Source: Lamellibrachia satsuma
Lineage: Eukaryota; Annelida; Polychaeta; Sabellida; Siboglinidae
Direction of reading: 5' to 3'
NCBI GenBank assembly: GCA_033239005.1
Contig: BSQZ01000010.1
Coordinates: forward strand, 12,514,001 to 12,578,000
Length of the DNA: 64,000 nucleotides
In this document: in pieces, positions 52,700 through 63,823 of the stretch
How the letters are laid out: each line of letters starts with the position of its first letter
How positions within the stretch are numbered: the first letter of the stretch is position 1
Made by a program: the position numbers and the translations under genes
Notes under the pieces: model-generated
The model's database searches: none
Told to the model about the DNA's origin: nothing
The model's input: only the letters and a program-made list of their open reading frames with translations

Positions 52700-55600
52700 C
52701 AAGTGGACAAAATTGTGTATACTGATGGCAAGCTACCCATCGTAGGTTACTTCAACTGCCATGTGGATGATCCTACCAACAATTAGCCTTCCAATTTCCT
52801 GAATCTGATTAACTCTTACAATCTGACTCAGCGTGTGTCTTTAACCACACACATACGTGGTGATACACTTGACCTGATTCTCACCATGACATCTGAAGAG
52901 GCTGTAAAGACAAAGCCCTTCCTGACACGTGTGATTTCTTTGTTCACTTTTACCTAGCAGTGAACAAGCCTCAGATGCAAAAGTAGGTCATCATGTACAG
53001 AAAATACAGGCAAATCAACGCTTACACATTCCAGGACTACATGAAAGAGTCAATAATATAGTTGACACATGTCCCATACATCCCTTTCGAAGAGGTGGTT
53101 CAGCAGTTCAAAACTCTTCTAGCAGAACTAATCGACAAGCATGCTCCAGTCCAATATCGCTTGGTGGTCATGCGACCCCATCCAGCTTGGTACACTGCAA
53201 ATACCATGGAGACAAAGAAGATTCGCAGGAAAGCATAGTAAAAGTGCCAGGTAACGGGACTTACGGTGCATCTGCATATTTACAGGAACAAACGGCACGA
53301 ACTTTCCAGGCTGATAGATAATGCTAAGAAAAAGTACTTCACTGAACGCTCTGGTGAAGCCCAGTCTGTTCCCAAAGTTGTATTCAATATCATTGGTCAA
53401 CTGATGTATCGCAGTACTCCGAGCATCCTCCTAAGCTATGACATTCCTGTGTAGATGGCGGACATGTTTGAATTCTTCACACATAGGACCACCAAGATAC
53501 GCAGCGACTTGTCACACGTGCGAGATCACCAGCAACACTTACCTCAACAAGCTTCATCGGATGATGACGAGATCACCTCTACCTTGTCGGAATTCACCTG
53601 TAAATCATGTTTTGACTTGCGGGACGTTAAATGAGAAAGTATCGCCATCTAGCGATTGTTACATTTATTATATTATGGTCTCCACCCTGCGCGGTAGACC
53701 TAGCAGTAGACATACAGTCATTTCACTGACACGACACACGTGTCGTGAACTGCGTCAATTTATTGATTATGAAAGGCCCAAGGAAGTTTATCCTGATTAA
53801 AGTTTTAAATTATCCTGGTCATTTGCGTGTATGTGTTCTTCTGTATTTAGGAACAAGGTGTTTCTAATAGTATTTCTTGATGACTTGCGTTTAGTGTTTT
53901 GCGAATTTATTGTATTGCGTTATTACGTTTTATATTATTCAGTACATTATTGCGTTATTACAGTTCTACGGAGACCATTCAATGGAACTAGTGAAGATAG
54001 TTATTCCGTTGATGCCTACAAATAATAATAATCTCCTGTTCAATATCCACAAACTCCTGGACTCCTGGCTTGTTTACTCATACCCACGGGAAATACGATT
54101 GCGTCATACTCACGATGGGTCTGCCATTCGGTCTGGAGCTGCCCAGCATTATAGTAAGATTGCGTCACATGTCTCAGAGGTACGGCCATTCGGCCTTCGA
54201 GCTGCCCACCGTTCCCTAGAAGCTGAGATCAAGAATTTCGTCATACAATCTCCATCAAAATTCATGCAGCTTAGATCCACTTACGACTTGGCTTCTGAAA
54301 AACAATCTGGATGTATTGATGCCGGCGCTAATTCAGATTGTAAACATTTTCATGATATCAGGGAATGTATCCGACTCATTGAAGGAGTCCTTTGTCAAAC
54401 CTCTGAAAAAGAACAATCTTGATTCCGAGCAACTGAAGAACTTCCGACCTGTGTCGAATCTGTCATTCGCTTCCAAGCTGATGGACCGTGTGGTGGCAAC
54501 TCGACCGAACAACTGTATATCTGAACACGGCTTGCATAATATTATCCAGTCAGCCTAAAATGAAAAAGTAATGAAACAGTGATCCCCAGGATCAGTGATG
54601 ATGTGCTTCGTGCCATGGATAATAAGAAATATGCCTTAGCTCCTTCTGCTGCTCGACCTATCTGCGGCATTCGATACGGTGGACCATTCAATGCTCCTTT
54701 CCAGGATGTAGACTAAACTAAGCATCGCAGGGACAACCGTCTCTTGGTTAAGGTCTACACTTTGGAGTACCTCAGGGCTCTTAGCTGGGGTATATAATTT
54801 TTGTGAGTGTCTACACCCTACCGCTGTGGGATATCATGCGATGAGTTTCAACTGCTGCTCACCTTTAACCCTGGTTCACCGCAATCAGCACTTGACGCTG
54901 AGATCAGGCTCTGAATGGCTATTAACTTCTTAAAACTCGATGACAACAAAACGGAGTTTGTTGTGGCTGGTAGGATAGCTCATCAAAGCAGCCATGACAG
55001 ACATCTCCGTCGGGAGAGCGTCTTTCCGGCAAAATCGAAAACAAGGAACAATGGAGCAGTTATCGACTCAAGCCGTGGACTGAAGGCACATGTAAACATG
55101 GTGTGTCGTTCAACCTACTGCCGTCTGTGGAGTATTGGGAAAATCAGGAAATATCTGGACTTGTGTACAGCCATATAGCCATCCACGTGCTTGTCACCTC
55201 AAATGACTACCTGAATGGACGTCTGCTCGGCCTTCCCGCAAATCAGTTAGGTACCGTTTTACTAATATTCTTATGAGCTCATAAGCACGATTTCGCTCTT
55301 AAAAATCGATTTCACTCCTTGGCTATGATCAAAACAGAAAATTACATTTTACGGAGAATAAACGCTTTTGAAATCTTACAACGAGGTTAGACCGCTAATA
55401 AAGTAAAATATATATATCATAAACAGTTGTAGTTACCTAATTGCTTTTTATCTTGACTCCAACTTTACGCAGAGATCCAGTTTGTCACAGTCAAATAAGT
55501 TTTTAAAATGTGAGCGATGAATCAATCGTAAATTATGGCTTTTGTCTACAGATTCTATTTTACAACACTGACGTTGACAAGTGGTCGCGTGCCCTGTTTT

Positions 55601-56118
55601 ACAGCATCGCGAATGTCAAGGTTATTCGCGAAACCTCATATTACCACCGTTCTTCGTACATTACATTGGTTGCCACTCAAGTACCGTGTGCAGTTTAAGC
55701 TGTTGACACTGACTGACAAAGCGATTCACAATGGAAGAACACCATACATAAAGGACATGCTCGTACAATACAACCCACAAAGGACACTTCGCTCAGAGAA
55801 CCAGTTGCGGCTTGAGGTTCCCTGGTCCAGGACACAGCTGTGGGACAGAGCTTTCTCCGTTGTTGCCGCCACATTGTGGATAAAAATTCCACTTGTTCTT
55901 CGCCCGGCTCCCTCGGCTGATGCCTTTAAGAAACATCTGAAAACAAATTTGTTCACTCGTGCATGTTAGATTAATTGATTTAATTAATTTTACTGAATGT
56001 ATTTTTTTGTATTTAGGACTTTTTTAATTATTAAATTATTTAATGAACTTGCAAAGCTCATTTGGGCAACTATGGATGGAGAGGGCGCTATGAAAAATAT
56101 GCCTGATTGATTGATTGT
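52700..56118 (+). mobile_element. Family E (CR1/L2-like) LINE inserted into the Tudor gene
   Basis: 5'-truncated in the endonuclease (KLPIVGYFNCHVDDPTN, THIRGDTLDLILTMTSEEA). The pre-RT linker reads NKRHELSRLIDNAKKKYF. An extra ~620 bp block (53600-54240) interrupts it. RT resumes with SLDPLTTWLLKNNLDVLMPA, KPLKKNNLDSEQLKNFRPVS and SNLSFASKLMDRVV. A damaged catalytic region follows, then AINFLKLDDNKTEFVVAGR and NMVCRSTYCRLWSIGKIRKY. A second ~330 bp disruption covers 55250-55595. The end reads TVLRTLHWLPLKYRVQFKLL, DRAFSVVAATLW and DAFKKHLKTNLF. GGGCGCTATGAAAAATATG and the (TGAT)n tail at 56104-56118 mark the 3' end. Dead. Confidence 0.88.
54100..54222. repeat. ~60-bp tandem duplication inside the block interrupting family E
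   Basis: GATTGCGTCA, CCATTCGG and GAGCTGCCCA recur in the same order in two adjacent 60-bp units (54100 and 54161). Confidence 0.75.
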
Positions 56119-56440
56119 CAAACTTGTCAACTCAGTCTAACTACGCACCATTTGACAAAAGAAATAAGCTGGTGACAAAGCGTGACTGGTGTATACATCA
56201 ACTTGTGACCAGCGAGGTCACCAGTGTTTGCTAGACACGTGCTTAGCCTGTCATCTTTATGTTCAGCATCTGTCATCCCGCTGTTCCCGTTGTCCGGCAA
56301 TGTCTCCACTGTTGCCGTCAGCATCATTCGTCTCAAGAAGAGGGAAGTTATATCAACTGATCCATCACTAGGCTGGGTTTGTCCCGTATTGTTCCGATTC
56401 AGCATCACAAACTGGTCTTTTTCTTGTGTTTAATTCTTGA
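56119..56440 (-). pseudogene. Possible linker of the Tudor pseudogene
   Basis: The minus frame 56408-56127 is open for 93 codons and reads PSDGSVDITSLFLRRMMLTA with later LANTGDLAGHKLMY. A VDIT-type string is common at the end of extended Tudor domains, and the segment lies between Tudor remnants on the same strand. The assignment is an inference from position and composition only. Confidence 0.3.
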
Positions 56441-57066
56441 AACAGTATTTATATCGTGATATTGTGAGGTGTTTAATACCTGCTCTCTGTCATATTATAG
56501 CTCATCTCGTCGCTAGGTGTCAGCACATGCGTAGTGTAACAACCTTCTTTTTTATATTTAGATAACAAAACATTGTCGAAATGTCCATCTCAACAAAACA
56601 GAAAATGTATATGATACATGTATATTACATATTACAGTTCACATGAATTATTTACGATGTTTAATTTCCTATTTGAAAGTCTTTATATCTTATAGGTTGT
56701 TCGCCTCTCGACTCCCTCACACTTCTGCGAGTAGCTGTCTCGTCTCGGTTAATGTTTTCGGTAGTAGGTAGTCTCGCCCTTGCAATTGTATGAAATCAAT
56801 CCCTACCTTTTCCTAAGGTTCCTTGTTCCATTCTTATGTCAAAATTCGTTTTCTTTATTGTGTTTGCATTTTAAACCTGTATCCCTCTTTCTATGGTTAT
56901 ATGGATTTGCGGGTCATTGATCTACCGCGCTGCCACCATGAAACAATACTTATATCATGGTATTGTGATGTGTTTAATATCACACTTAGGTACACGCATG
57001 TGACCTGCTCTATATCATATCATAGTTCATCTGGCCGCTAGGTGTCAGCACATGCATATTGTAACA
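56441..57066. repeat. ~110-bp direct repeats around a ~390-bp block
   Basis: 56445-56547 and 56945-57066 share GTATTGTGATGTGTTTAATA-like sequence, CCTGCTCT, CATATTATAG or CATATCATAG, and CGCTAGGTGTCAGCACATGC. The layout resembles either a tandem duplication or short terminal direct repeats. The enclosed block has no known coding motif. Confidence 0.7.
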
Positions 57067-57084
57067 ATTCACGTCCGGCCTCTA

Positions 57085-57575
57085 CTATGCGTTGTTATCA
57101 AGTCTTGCCAGATAGCAGTGTGTGGCAAATTGTGGTTGTCGTAAGAAACGCGGGCGAATGTATCGCAGTTCCGCAGCCACGATATAGACTTCGGGACCGA
57201 TGTCCCGAAGTCTATGAGCATCGGTGCTTCTGCGCACACAACATGTTCCACCTCCTTTTGGGTCAATTAGCAGGTGTCTGTCAGACCCAGGGCTATCATA
57301 ATTATGTAGCGGCAAGTGATGTCATCAGCTCTGCCAAGTCAGCTTTCTTTTCCGTAGAAGTCGACTGGGTTGACAACTGCAGCTACAAACGCTGGTTGCT
57401 TATTAGACGGCAATACCACCTACGGGTATCTCCTGCCACAGTGTACGGGCAATTCTGTTTGTAGTTCATTCAATGCTGCTTCTCTATCTGTATCAGTACT
57501 TGCCGTGACCTCATCTTCCGGTAAAGACCCTGCTTGCGGCGTCAGTATTGTGCTTCGGTTCTCACAATAATACGG
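57085..57575 (-). pseudogene. Tudor-domain gene remnant, upstream Tudor domain
   Basis: Minus order: SLPEDEVTASTDTDREAALN (acidic linker), then QPAFVAAVVNPVDFYGK, the usual entry strand of a Tudor repeat. Next is PMLIDFGTSVPKSIS, the core strand with IDFG in the place of IDYG, and after a frame change AELRYIRPRFLRQPQFATHC then YLARL, the typical L-P-x-x-A-x-x-C-x-L exit. At least two stops and two frameshifts break it. It precedes the two Tudor domains at 52.6-52.0 kb on the same strand, so the three probably come from one multi-Tudor gene. A perfect 14-bp stem (57184-57197 with 57202-57215) falls on the IDFGTSV codons. Confidence 0.6.
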
Positions 57576-57584
57576 CAGCACAGT

Positions 57585-57775
57585 GGTGTGAGACGTGAAA
57601 TACGGGACCAAGCGACGGCACTGCGTTTGTGAGGTGTGCTATCATCGGTCCGGTCTCTTGCGTCAAAGGGGCGTATTCGTAGACTATTTTGGTGTGTAAC
57701 TATTGTACGGATGATAATGACTATAGTGCGGATTAACCGTGATTGCGCAATATTTGTATATGTGTTTCGCATTAC
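57585..57775 (+). repeat. Interspersed repeat T, copy 2
   Basis: Matches 49540-49715 in the same orientation (GGTCTCTTGCGTCAAAG, GACTATTTTGGTGTGTAACT, GATTAACCGTGATTGCG). Confidence 0.75.
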
Positions 57776-58184
57776 ATAACTAAACATATAATTATTTCAA
57801 TTAAGAAATAAGTTTGTTATTTCTCTCCTATGTCAAACATGTTGTCTTAAAATAGGCAGACAAATAAATAGATAAATAAGGCGTTGACAACCCTTTTCAA
57901 TCCAGGGCGGATGTTTGTTTCTAGAGTTAAATGGATGGCCACATACTATTTGGCAATGAAATTTGCTGAAACGCCATTATAAACAACAAACAAAATTACA
58001 ATTTAAATGTGATACTTTAATGCATAGAACACCATTGTATTACATACATTGTATTACATTGTATTACATTCATAGTACCATAGGTTACTCAAAAATTAAT
58101 GTAAAACTAGTACAACAGCAATATATTCTGATTAATAAAGGTAAGCATCATAAGAAAAAAGAATGAGTTATGTTTTATAATCTT
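57776..58184. other. AT-rich spacer
   Basis: A small (TTGTATTACA)n patch at 58035-58070. Nothing else. Confidence 0.5.
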
Positions 58185-58812
58185 GCATGAATATTATGCG
58201 ATAAGCACAAGTTGCTTCTCTTGTCGTTTCGCGAGTACTTAATTGTCCTTAGTTGTCTAAATGTTAGTCAACCCACACATTATGGTTAACATTGTCAGGT
58301 ACCCTTACAACTCCAAACATATACATTTTAACTGACATACGATATTTGCTACAGTGGATAAGCGATGTCGACATGTCTTCTAAAAGCCATTATTTATTAT
58401 ATGATACCAAACGTTACACAAAACTGTTGCTAACTGCATACGTCCTGGGGTATATGAAGAATACACCAGATATGTCTCCATCACCTAAGCATTTCAGAAA
58501 GACCCATTAGGGATGGAACTTGCGATCCATCGAAAATTACAGTTGTTTGTGTTTTTTATGCATTATTCCAGTTAACACGATTTTAAGTTTATATTATCTG
58601 CAGGCAAATTCAGTACATATTTAATATAACAAATTAGTTCAATTAGCCTGTTTCATGTGACGAAAGAAGCATTGATTACTGCCTCTTCATTTCCTTGGAT
58701 AAACACCTGCTCCAATGTTTACACATTAGAGGTCACGAGTTCACGTTGCATTGGATGGTTGCTGGTTCAGTCTCTCTTTCGTTCCCGTCGTTTCCTGGAA
58801 ATATAAAACAAT
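58185..58812 (+). repeat. Interspersed repeat S, copy 2
   Basis: Begins AAGTTGCTTCTCTTGTCG and ends CATTTCCTTGGATAAACACC, GGTTGCTGGTTCAG, TTTCCTGGAAATA, paralleling 21565-22110. The 72-codon frame at 58292-58510 lies within it and is not recognised. Confidence 0.65.
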
Positions 58813-59145
58813 CATGCAATACAAACAAGAAACATATATTGCGCTAAGATCATCCGGAAACCCAAGCTCAGCAGCGCACCAAAACATAAGGATTATGCAG
58901 TTACTAGTCGATAAACATTTACAGTTGTAAACATTTGGATTGGTACGCTGAGGAACTATGGGGGATAAGCGAGTTTAAAGTTGACGACGAAATGTTGTTA
59001 TATTTCCTGTTGACTTGACGTTAAACGCAACAACTCACATTCTTAATTTTTGACCTATTTGCTGTTTGCCACCGCTTGGCATGGAACTGTTTGCAACGCA
59101 CCCAGTCGAAATTTACGAGTAGTCCGACTTATTGGAATGTGAATG
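58813..59145. other. Spacer
   Basis: Nothing recognised. Confidence 0.4.
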
Positions 59146-59310
59146 CACGTACTGCTCACGTCGGCCGTCAATGTCAAGTCACCTGGTGTTAGCCTAGCTA
59201 CACCTACTGTTCACGTCGGCCGTCAATATCAAGTAATATGTTTTTTAGCCTAGTTACACGTACATCTCACGTCGGTCATCAATATCAAGTCATCGGTTGT
59301 TGACCACTTA
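59146..59310. repeat. 56-bp minisatellite, three copies
   Basis: Units start at 59146, 59202 and 59258, each with CTCACGTCGGCCGTCAAT-like sequence, ATCAAGTCA and TTAGCCTAGCTACAC. Confidence 0.9.
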
Positions 59311-59834
59311 CATATTACTTGATATGTAGCTAGTCAGCAACGATCTATCTACATGTTTCATTCACGTCCTTACACAATATCAAGCAATCTTCGATATAAA
59401 CGTTTTGTACCGGACCTACGTAATATCGTTGCTCTGTTTAATGTAACTCAGGCATTAATGAATCACAATACACGTTCACAGTAAACGATGTTATTGCCAG
59501 CAACATATGTGGTTGTTCGTTGTCAGGGTTTGTTCGTTATGAAGTAAAGCTTAAAGTCAATTACATCTAAGTCAAGTCAAGAGTCATCTATCTGAATTCC
59601 AAGTCAAGTTGCAATTCATGAAAATAGGCAGCTCAAGTCAACAAATTTGCAAAACAATAAAGAAAAATAAAACTGTTCAGTGGCAAAATAATATACACAA
59701 ATTACCGTGATTTCATTTGAAAAGAACTGGATATGATTTCAGGATATAATGACACCGATAATACAAATCAATTTGCTTATTCATACAGGCGTATATTTAC
59801 CAAAGATAAACAGTTTAACAGAAATGAGACTTAC
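59311..59834 (-). other. Downstream intron or 3' flank of the CUB gene
   Basis: AT-rich. The donor at 59834 implies a further exon at lower coordinates, but I could not find one in the remaining sequence. Confidence 0.4.
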
Positions 59835-60069
59835 AGCTTACAATAGCCGAATACTTTATACGGAAGCCATCCCTTGTCACCGAAGAGTCAGATTGGAAAG
59901 ACACAAACAAGGAATTTGTGTTGGAAATGATTTCCCCCGGCAATGTTGTACCGCAGTATCTGCCCAGTCGTGTCGCCGAGTCATCCACCCCGTCGTACAC
60001 TGTGACTTTGTCATACGAACAGGTGCTGCTCTTTTCAACACTCAACCTGAGGAACTCCAATTTAACTAT
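59835..60069 (-). CDS. CUB domain 2, C-terminal half exon
   Basis: Acceptor TTTGCAG, then IVKLEFLRLSVEKSSTCSYD, KVTVYDGVDDSATRLGRYCG, TTLPGEIISNTNSLFVSFQS and a closing DGFRIKYSAIVS. The two cysteines (STCSYD, RYCG), the YDG turn and the acidic residues of a Ca-binding CUB site are present. Length is 235 bp: phase 0 at the start and phase 1 at the end (AGC T then GTAAGT). It is nearly identical to 62397-62631, with only a few substitutions near the end, so duplication was recent. CUB domains are secreted or extracellular protein-interaction modules. Confidence 0.9.
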
Positions 60070-60107
60070 CTGCAAATGAAAAGAGGTTTTACAGCAAGCA
60101 ACAAATA

Positions 60108-60250
60108 CACACGCACGCACGCACGCACGCACGCACACACACGCACACACAAACACACACAACACACACACAAACACACACACACACACACACTTTTGAC
60201 AAAGTGCCACATCAAAGATTACTACTTAAATTAAAAGTCCATGGTCCAAC
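60108..60250. repeat. CA-rich microsatellite fused to a family A RT scrap
   Basis: (ACGC)n and (CA)n end directly in TTTTGACAAAGTGCCACATC (FDKVPHQ codons of family A RT, plus strand). The same junction occurs at 62907. Confidence 0.9.
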
Positions 60251-60486
60251 TACCTGCAAAGAATACGTTTTAGTATGAGCAACAACTGTGTATATCAAAA
60301 CGACTTGCTGCACTCCACTTGGAACATGAGAAAATCCAATAACATTTATCTATCTGCAAAGGAACATGTTGTAGTGTGAAAAAAACATACGGTATTCACT
60401 ATTATCTATGTATTTCAGTAGTTCTGGTGGGAACATGTTATGCATAATCTCACTTACAAGTACCTTGCAGCCTTAACATTGTTTAC
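60251..60486 (-). other. CUB gene intron
   Basis: Short intron sequence between the two halves of CUB domain 2. Nothing else recognised. Confidence 0.5.
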
Positions 60487-60599
60487 CTTGGAATATTCGA
60501 CTTGAATCTTCCAACCACATGTCATGCTGTTTTTGTATTGAAGCTTATTAATGCCAAACATTCCTTCTGGCCCAGTGAGTACCACAATGCCACGACATG
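60487..60599 (-). CDS. CUB domain 2, N-terminal half exon
   Basis: Acceptor GTTTGTCTCAG. With the G left by 62397-62631 the exon begins Ala, then CRGIVVLTGPEGMFGINKLQ and YKNSMTCGWKIQVEYSK, ending in phase 0 at GTAAAC. C-R-G and the C-G-W with a following I-x-V are the first two cysteines and core strand of a CUB domain. Length is 113 bp, three less than the paralogous exon. It is much more diverged from 63708-63823 than the C-half exons are from each other. Confidence 0.88.
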
Positions 60600-62396
60600 C
60601 TGAGACAAACAAACATATGTTTCAGTTACGTTGCACATGAACTGCAGGGAAGTAGTCGTAGTGAACATGTTACAATCATATATAATATTGTTAGGTGTTT
60701 CTATACAGAAATACAGTCTTAATAAGATTCTAGATAACGACAGGTGTAACTATTCAAGTAAAACAAGTAATGACGAGACTTGACATAGAGCATGAGTATA
60801 ATAGACTTGATAGGGTATGCACGCATTTGGTGAATGCTATGATTTTCTTTAACGTTTAGACATTATTGAATAATACACAACAATAGTTGTTTTTCTGTGT
60901 AAGATTCTATACAACACCAGTGGTAAAAATGCAAGCAAAAAAACAAATAATGACGTGGTTTGATATTTAGAGTATGCAAGCGCTTGGCGAATGCTATGCA
61001 TCTCTTTTTAATTTATAAATTATTGAATAATACAAAATAATAACTGTTTTCCTGTGTAATATACTAAACAACACCAGTGGTAAATATGCAATTAAAGAGA
61101 AGAATTGACGTGGTTTGATATTTAGAGCATACGCATGTTTGGTGAATGCTAAGAGTTAGTTACACAGTTGAGAAATTATTTAATAATAAAAAAAAATAGC
61201 TTCATTATATAGTTTTTCTGTGGCGAGATTGGAAGTGTGCAAATTAAAAATATTACCACCGATGCATATACGAAAAACACAATTATCCTTATAAATCAGG
61301 AAATTTCACATGCAAATATAGACTAGTCATGTGACTTCACATAAAATATTCATATCAAATATTTATAACAAACGGTAGTATGATGCATCAATTTATTTTA
61401 TTATAGCGGAGTTGTCCGGCGTTGCACAGGAAAAAAGGCAGCCACAGCAAAAGCTTAACAATCCTTGTAGTACCTGTTGAATGTTTGGTAGGGCAATGTC
61501 AGTGGCAATGACGGATACAACTTAATGTAAAAAAAAATAATCATACGAAACACACATAGCTTTGCTAACAAGTGTGCGTAACTAGGAACTCCTAATCAAC
61601 CGTGTTGGCATCACACAACAATTCGGTCGCAGCACTCGCGAGCGGTTTGCCAGTTTTTTTTATAATATCTGTCGCAACAAAATAAGAATATTCGACTCAA
61701 ATACGAAAATATTCCGCAAATACGAAAAGAACCTGAACGAAGGGGTGCTAGTGTATCAGGTACAAATTGAGACTTTACATATTTCTGAAGGCGAATAACC
61801 ACGAGTTGGCATAAATACGTGACTGTCTGGCGCTCAGAACAAACTAATCGGGGGATAGTGAAGGCCCTATTTCACAATTAATGCATACAACGACAGGAAT
61901 TAACGGACACAGACACTGACGTCACAATTCTAATTATGCCATAGCAGAGATTCTTACATATATGCGTTATATTACTAAGGCTGCATACACCTGACAGATA
62001 AGCCTTTCCCACATAGAAAGGGCTGATAGCGTCGGCCGTTTTTATTGGCTTGACGGATTTTGTTGCTAGACAAACAGTCACCTGATGGATCCGTCAATTA
62101 CGTTCGAGGGACTGAATTTTTGGCTGAAGCCATCTGGTATTGCAAAGTTTCCCTTTGTCTTGTGAATGTGATATTTTCAATTCAAACGTAAGATCAGCCG
62201 AGTGCTGTGGTCTGATGCTAGCGTTGTGGAAATATAATAGCCAACGATTATCGAGATACAATTTGAAGAGAGCTCTGGCTGATTTCCGGAGATAATGACT
62301 GACACCAATAATGCAAACTGGTCTAGTCACCCGTAAAGGTGCATCAATATCAATGACAATAAAATAACGACACATCGCGCACAAAACGAGACATAC
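60600..62396 (-). other. CUB gene intron with a three-unit tandem repeat
   Basis: Between about 60723 and 61180 three ~160-178 bp units share AACAACACCAGTGGTAA-like sequence, TGACGTGGTTTGATATTTAG and TTGGTGAATGCTA. At 62050-62100 and 62240-62305 short pieces match 43312-43357 and 22738-22805. No exon recognised. Confidence 0.7.
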
Positions 62397-62631
62397 CGTC
62401 TAGAATAGCCGAATACTTTATACTGAAGCCATCATTTGTCCCCGAGGAGTCAGATTCGAAAGACACAAACAAGGAATTTGTGTTGGAAATGATTTCCCCC
62501 GGCAATGTGGTACCGCAGTATCTGCCCAGTCGTGTCGCCGAGTCATCCACCCCGTCGTACACTGTGACTTTGTCATACGAACAGGTGCTGCTCTTTTCAA
62601 CACTCAACCTGAGGAACTCCAATTTAACTAT
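62397..62631 (-). CDS. CUB domain 1, C-terminal half exon
   Basis: Acceptor CATTTGCAG, then IVKLEFLRLSVEKSSTCSYD, KVTVYDGVDDSATRLGRYCG, TTLPGEIISNTNSLFVSFES, a short linker and DGFSIKYSAILD. It ends in phase 1 at GACG then GTATGT. It is the same length (235 bp) and phase as 59835-60069. The unpaired G combines with CA of the exon at 60599 to encode Ala, which confirms the order domain 1 to domain 2 on the minus strand. Confidence 0.9.
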
Positions 62632-62849
62632 CTGCAAATGAAAAGTGGTTTTACAGCAAGCAACAAATACACACGCACGCACGCACTCACGCACGTCGGT
62701 GGTAGCATGCCCTACTAATTTCTACAAACCATCCAAAGTATTTGCTGCATGCATGATGATTGCATATTTAATATCAGATACAGTTAAAACTGCCACGTTG
62801 TTTCCAACAAATTGCACACACACACACACGCACACGCACACGCACACGC

Positions 62850-62895
<46 letters not shown>

Positions 62896-63707
62896 GCACA
62901 CACACACTTTTGACAAAGTGCCACATCAAATATTACTACTTAAATTAAAAGCCCATGGTATCGGGGAAGGCATAATCAACCGGATAGAAAAATGGCTGAC
63001 TGACAGAAGAAAATTAGTTGTTTTTTATATTATATATCTGTTCTACAGGAATCCCTCTATAGGCCAAACGGTATGTAATTTTCAAGCAATTATTAAATTT
63101 AGTCAGTGGCCCTGAGTTGATCAATCCGTCGTACATTTTAATTTGTCATAGGCTTATTCGATATTAAGCGTCAAGAACTTCAATTTGATTATGTGCGAAG
63201 AATCAAGTCAGGAAAGTCTCTCAATAATTTAGGTAACTGACAATCCAACATCTAAAATCGACCCAAAATAATTAATACGCGACAAATGATAATTACAAAC
63301 TCATGTTTTATATATAGTTAAATGCTCAACTTTTTGGCAAGGATGAAAACATGAATCACGAAATGTTAAGACTAATGATATTGATAACATCTTTTTATTT
63401 GCGTCTCTACTGAGATGTTATCTAATACATGTTTCCTTAGACCCAATATATAGGAATGCCTACAGGTACAGTCAATAGTGTTACGAAGATGCAATGATTG
63501 TGCTTCATCTATGTTTTTCTAACAGTTTAGCGAATGTTTGTTTACCATCGTGAACATTTTAGTAAGCAATGCGGCTGAAATTAATTTCAGTTTTATTACA
63601 TGTCTTCTTTGCTCTTTGAGTTTCTGCCAGGTAAAGACGTCTGAAACAAATTTGATTGACCGATATAGCTGTAAATTCTACATAAAACAAAGCATAAAAA
63701 TGCTCAC
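62632..63707 (-). other. CUB gene intron with repeats
   Basis: Holds (ACGC)n at 62671-62695, a 114-bp block (62699-62812) that recurs at 63854-63967, (CA)n at 62814-62907, and a family A RT scrap at 62908-63022 (FDKVPHQILLLKLKAHGIGE on plus). The rest is AT-rich. Confidence 0.85.
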
Positions 63708-63823
63708 CTTGGATGGATCGACCCGAATGGTCCAACCACATCTCATGTTGTTGTCATACTGACTCGAACTGATGCCAAATGTTCCTTCTGCTTCAGGTAG
63801 TTCAACTGGACCACCACGACATG
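63708..63823 (-). CDS. CUB domain 1, N-terminal half exon
   Basis: Acceptor ACGTTGCAG, phase 1. Reads (A)CRGGPVELPEAEGTFGISS, SQYDNNMRCGWTIRVDPSK, and ends in phase 0 at GTGAGC. The CRGG start and RCGW are standard CUB landmarks. The phase-1 acceptor means that at least one more coding exon lies upstream, beyond the right edge. Confidence 0.88.
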
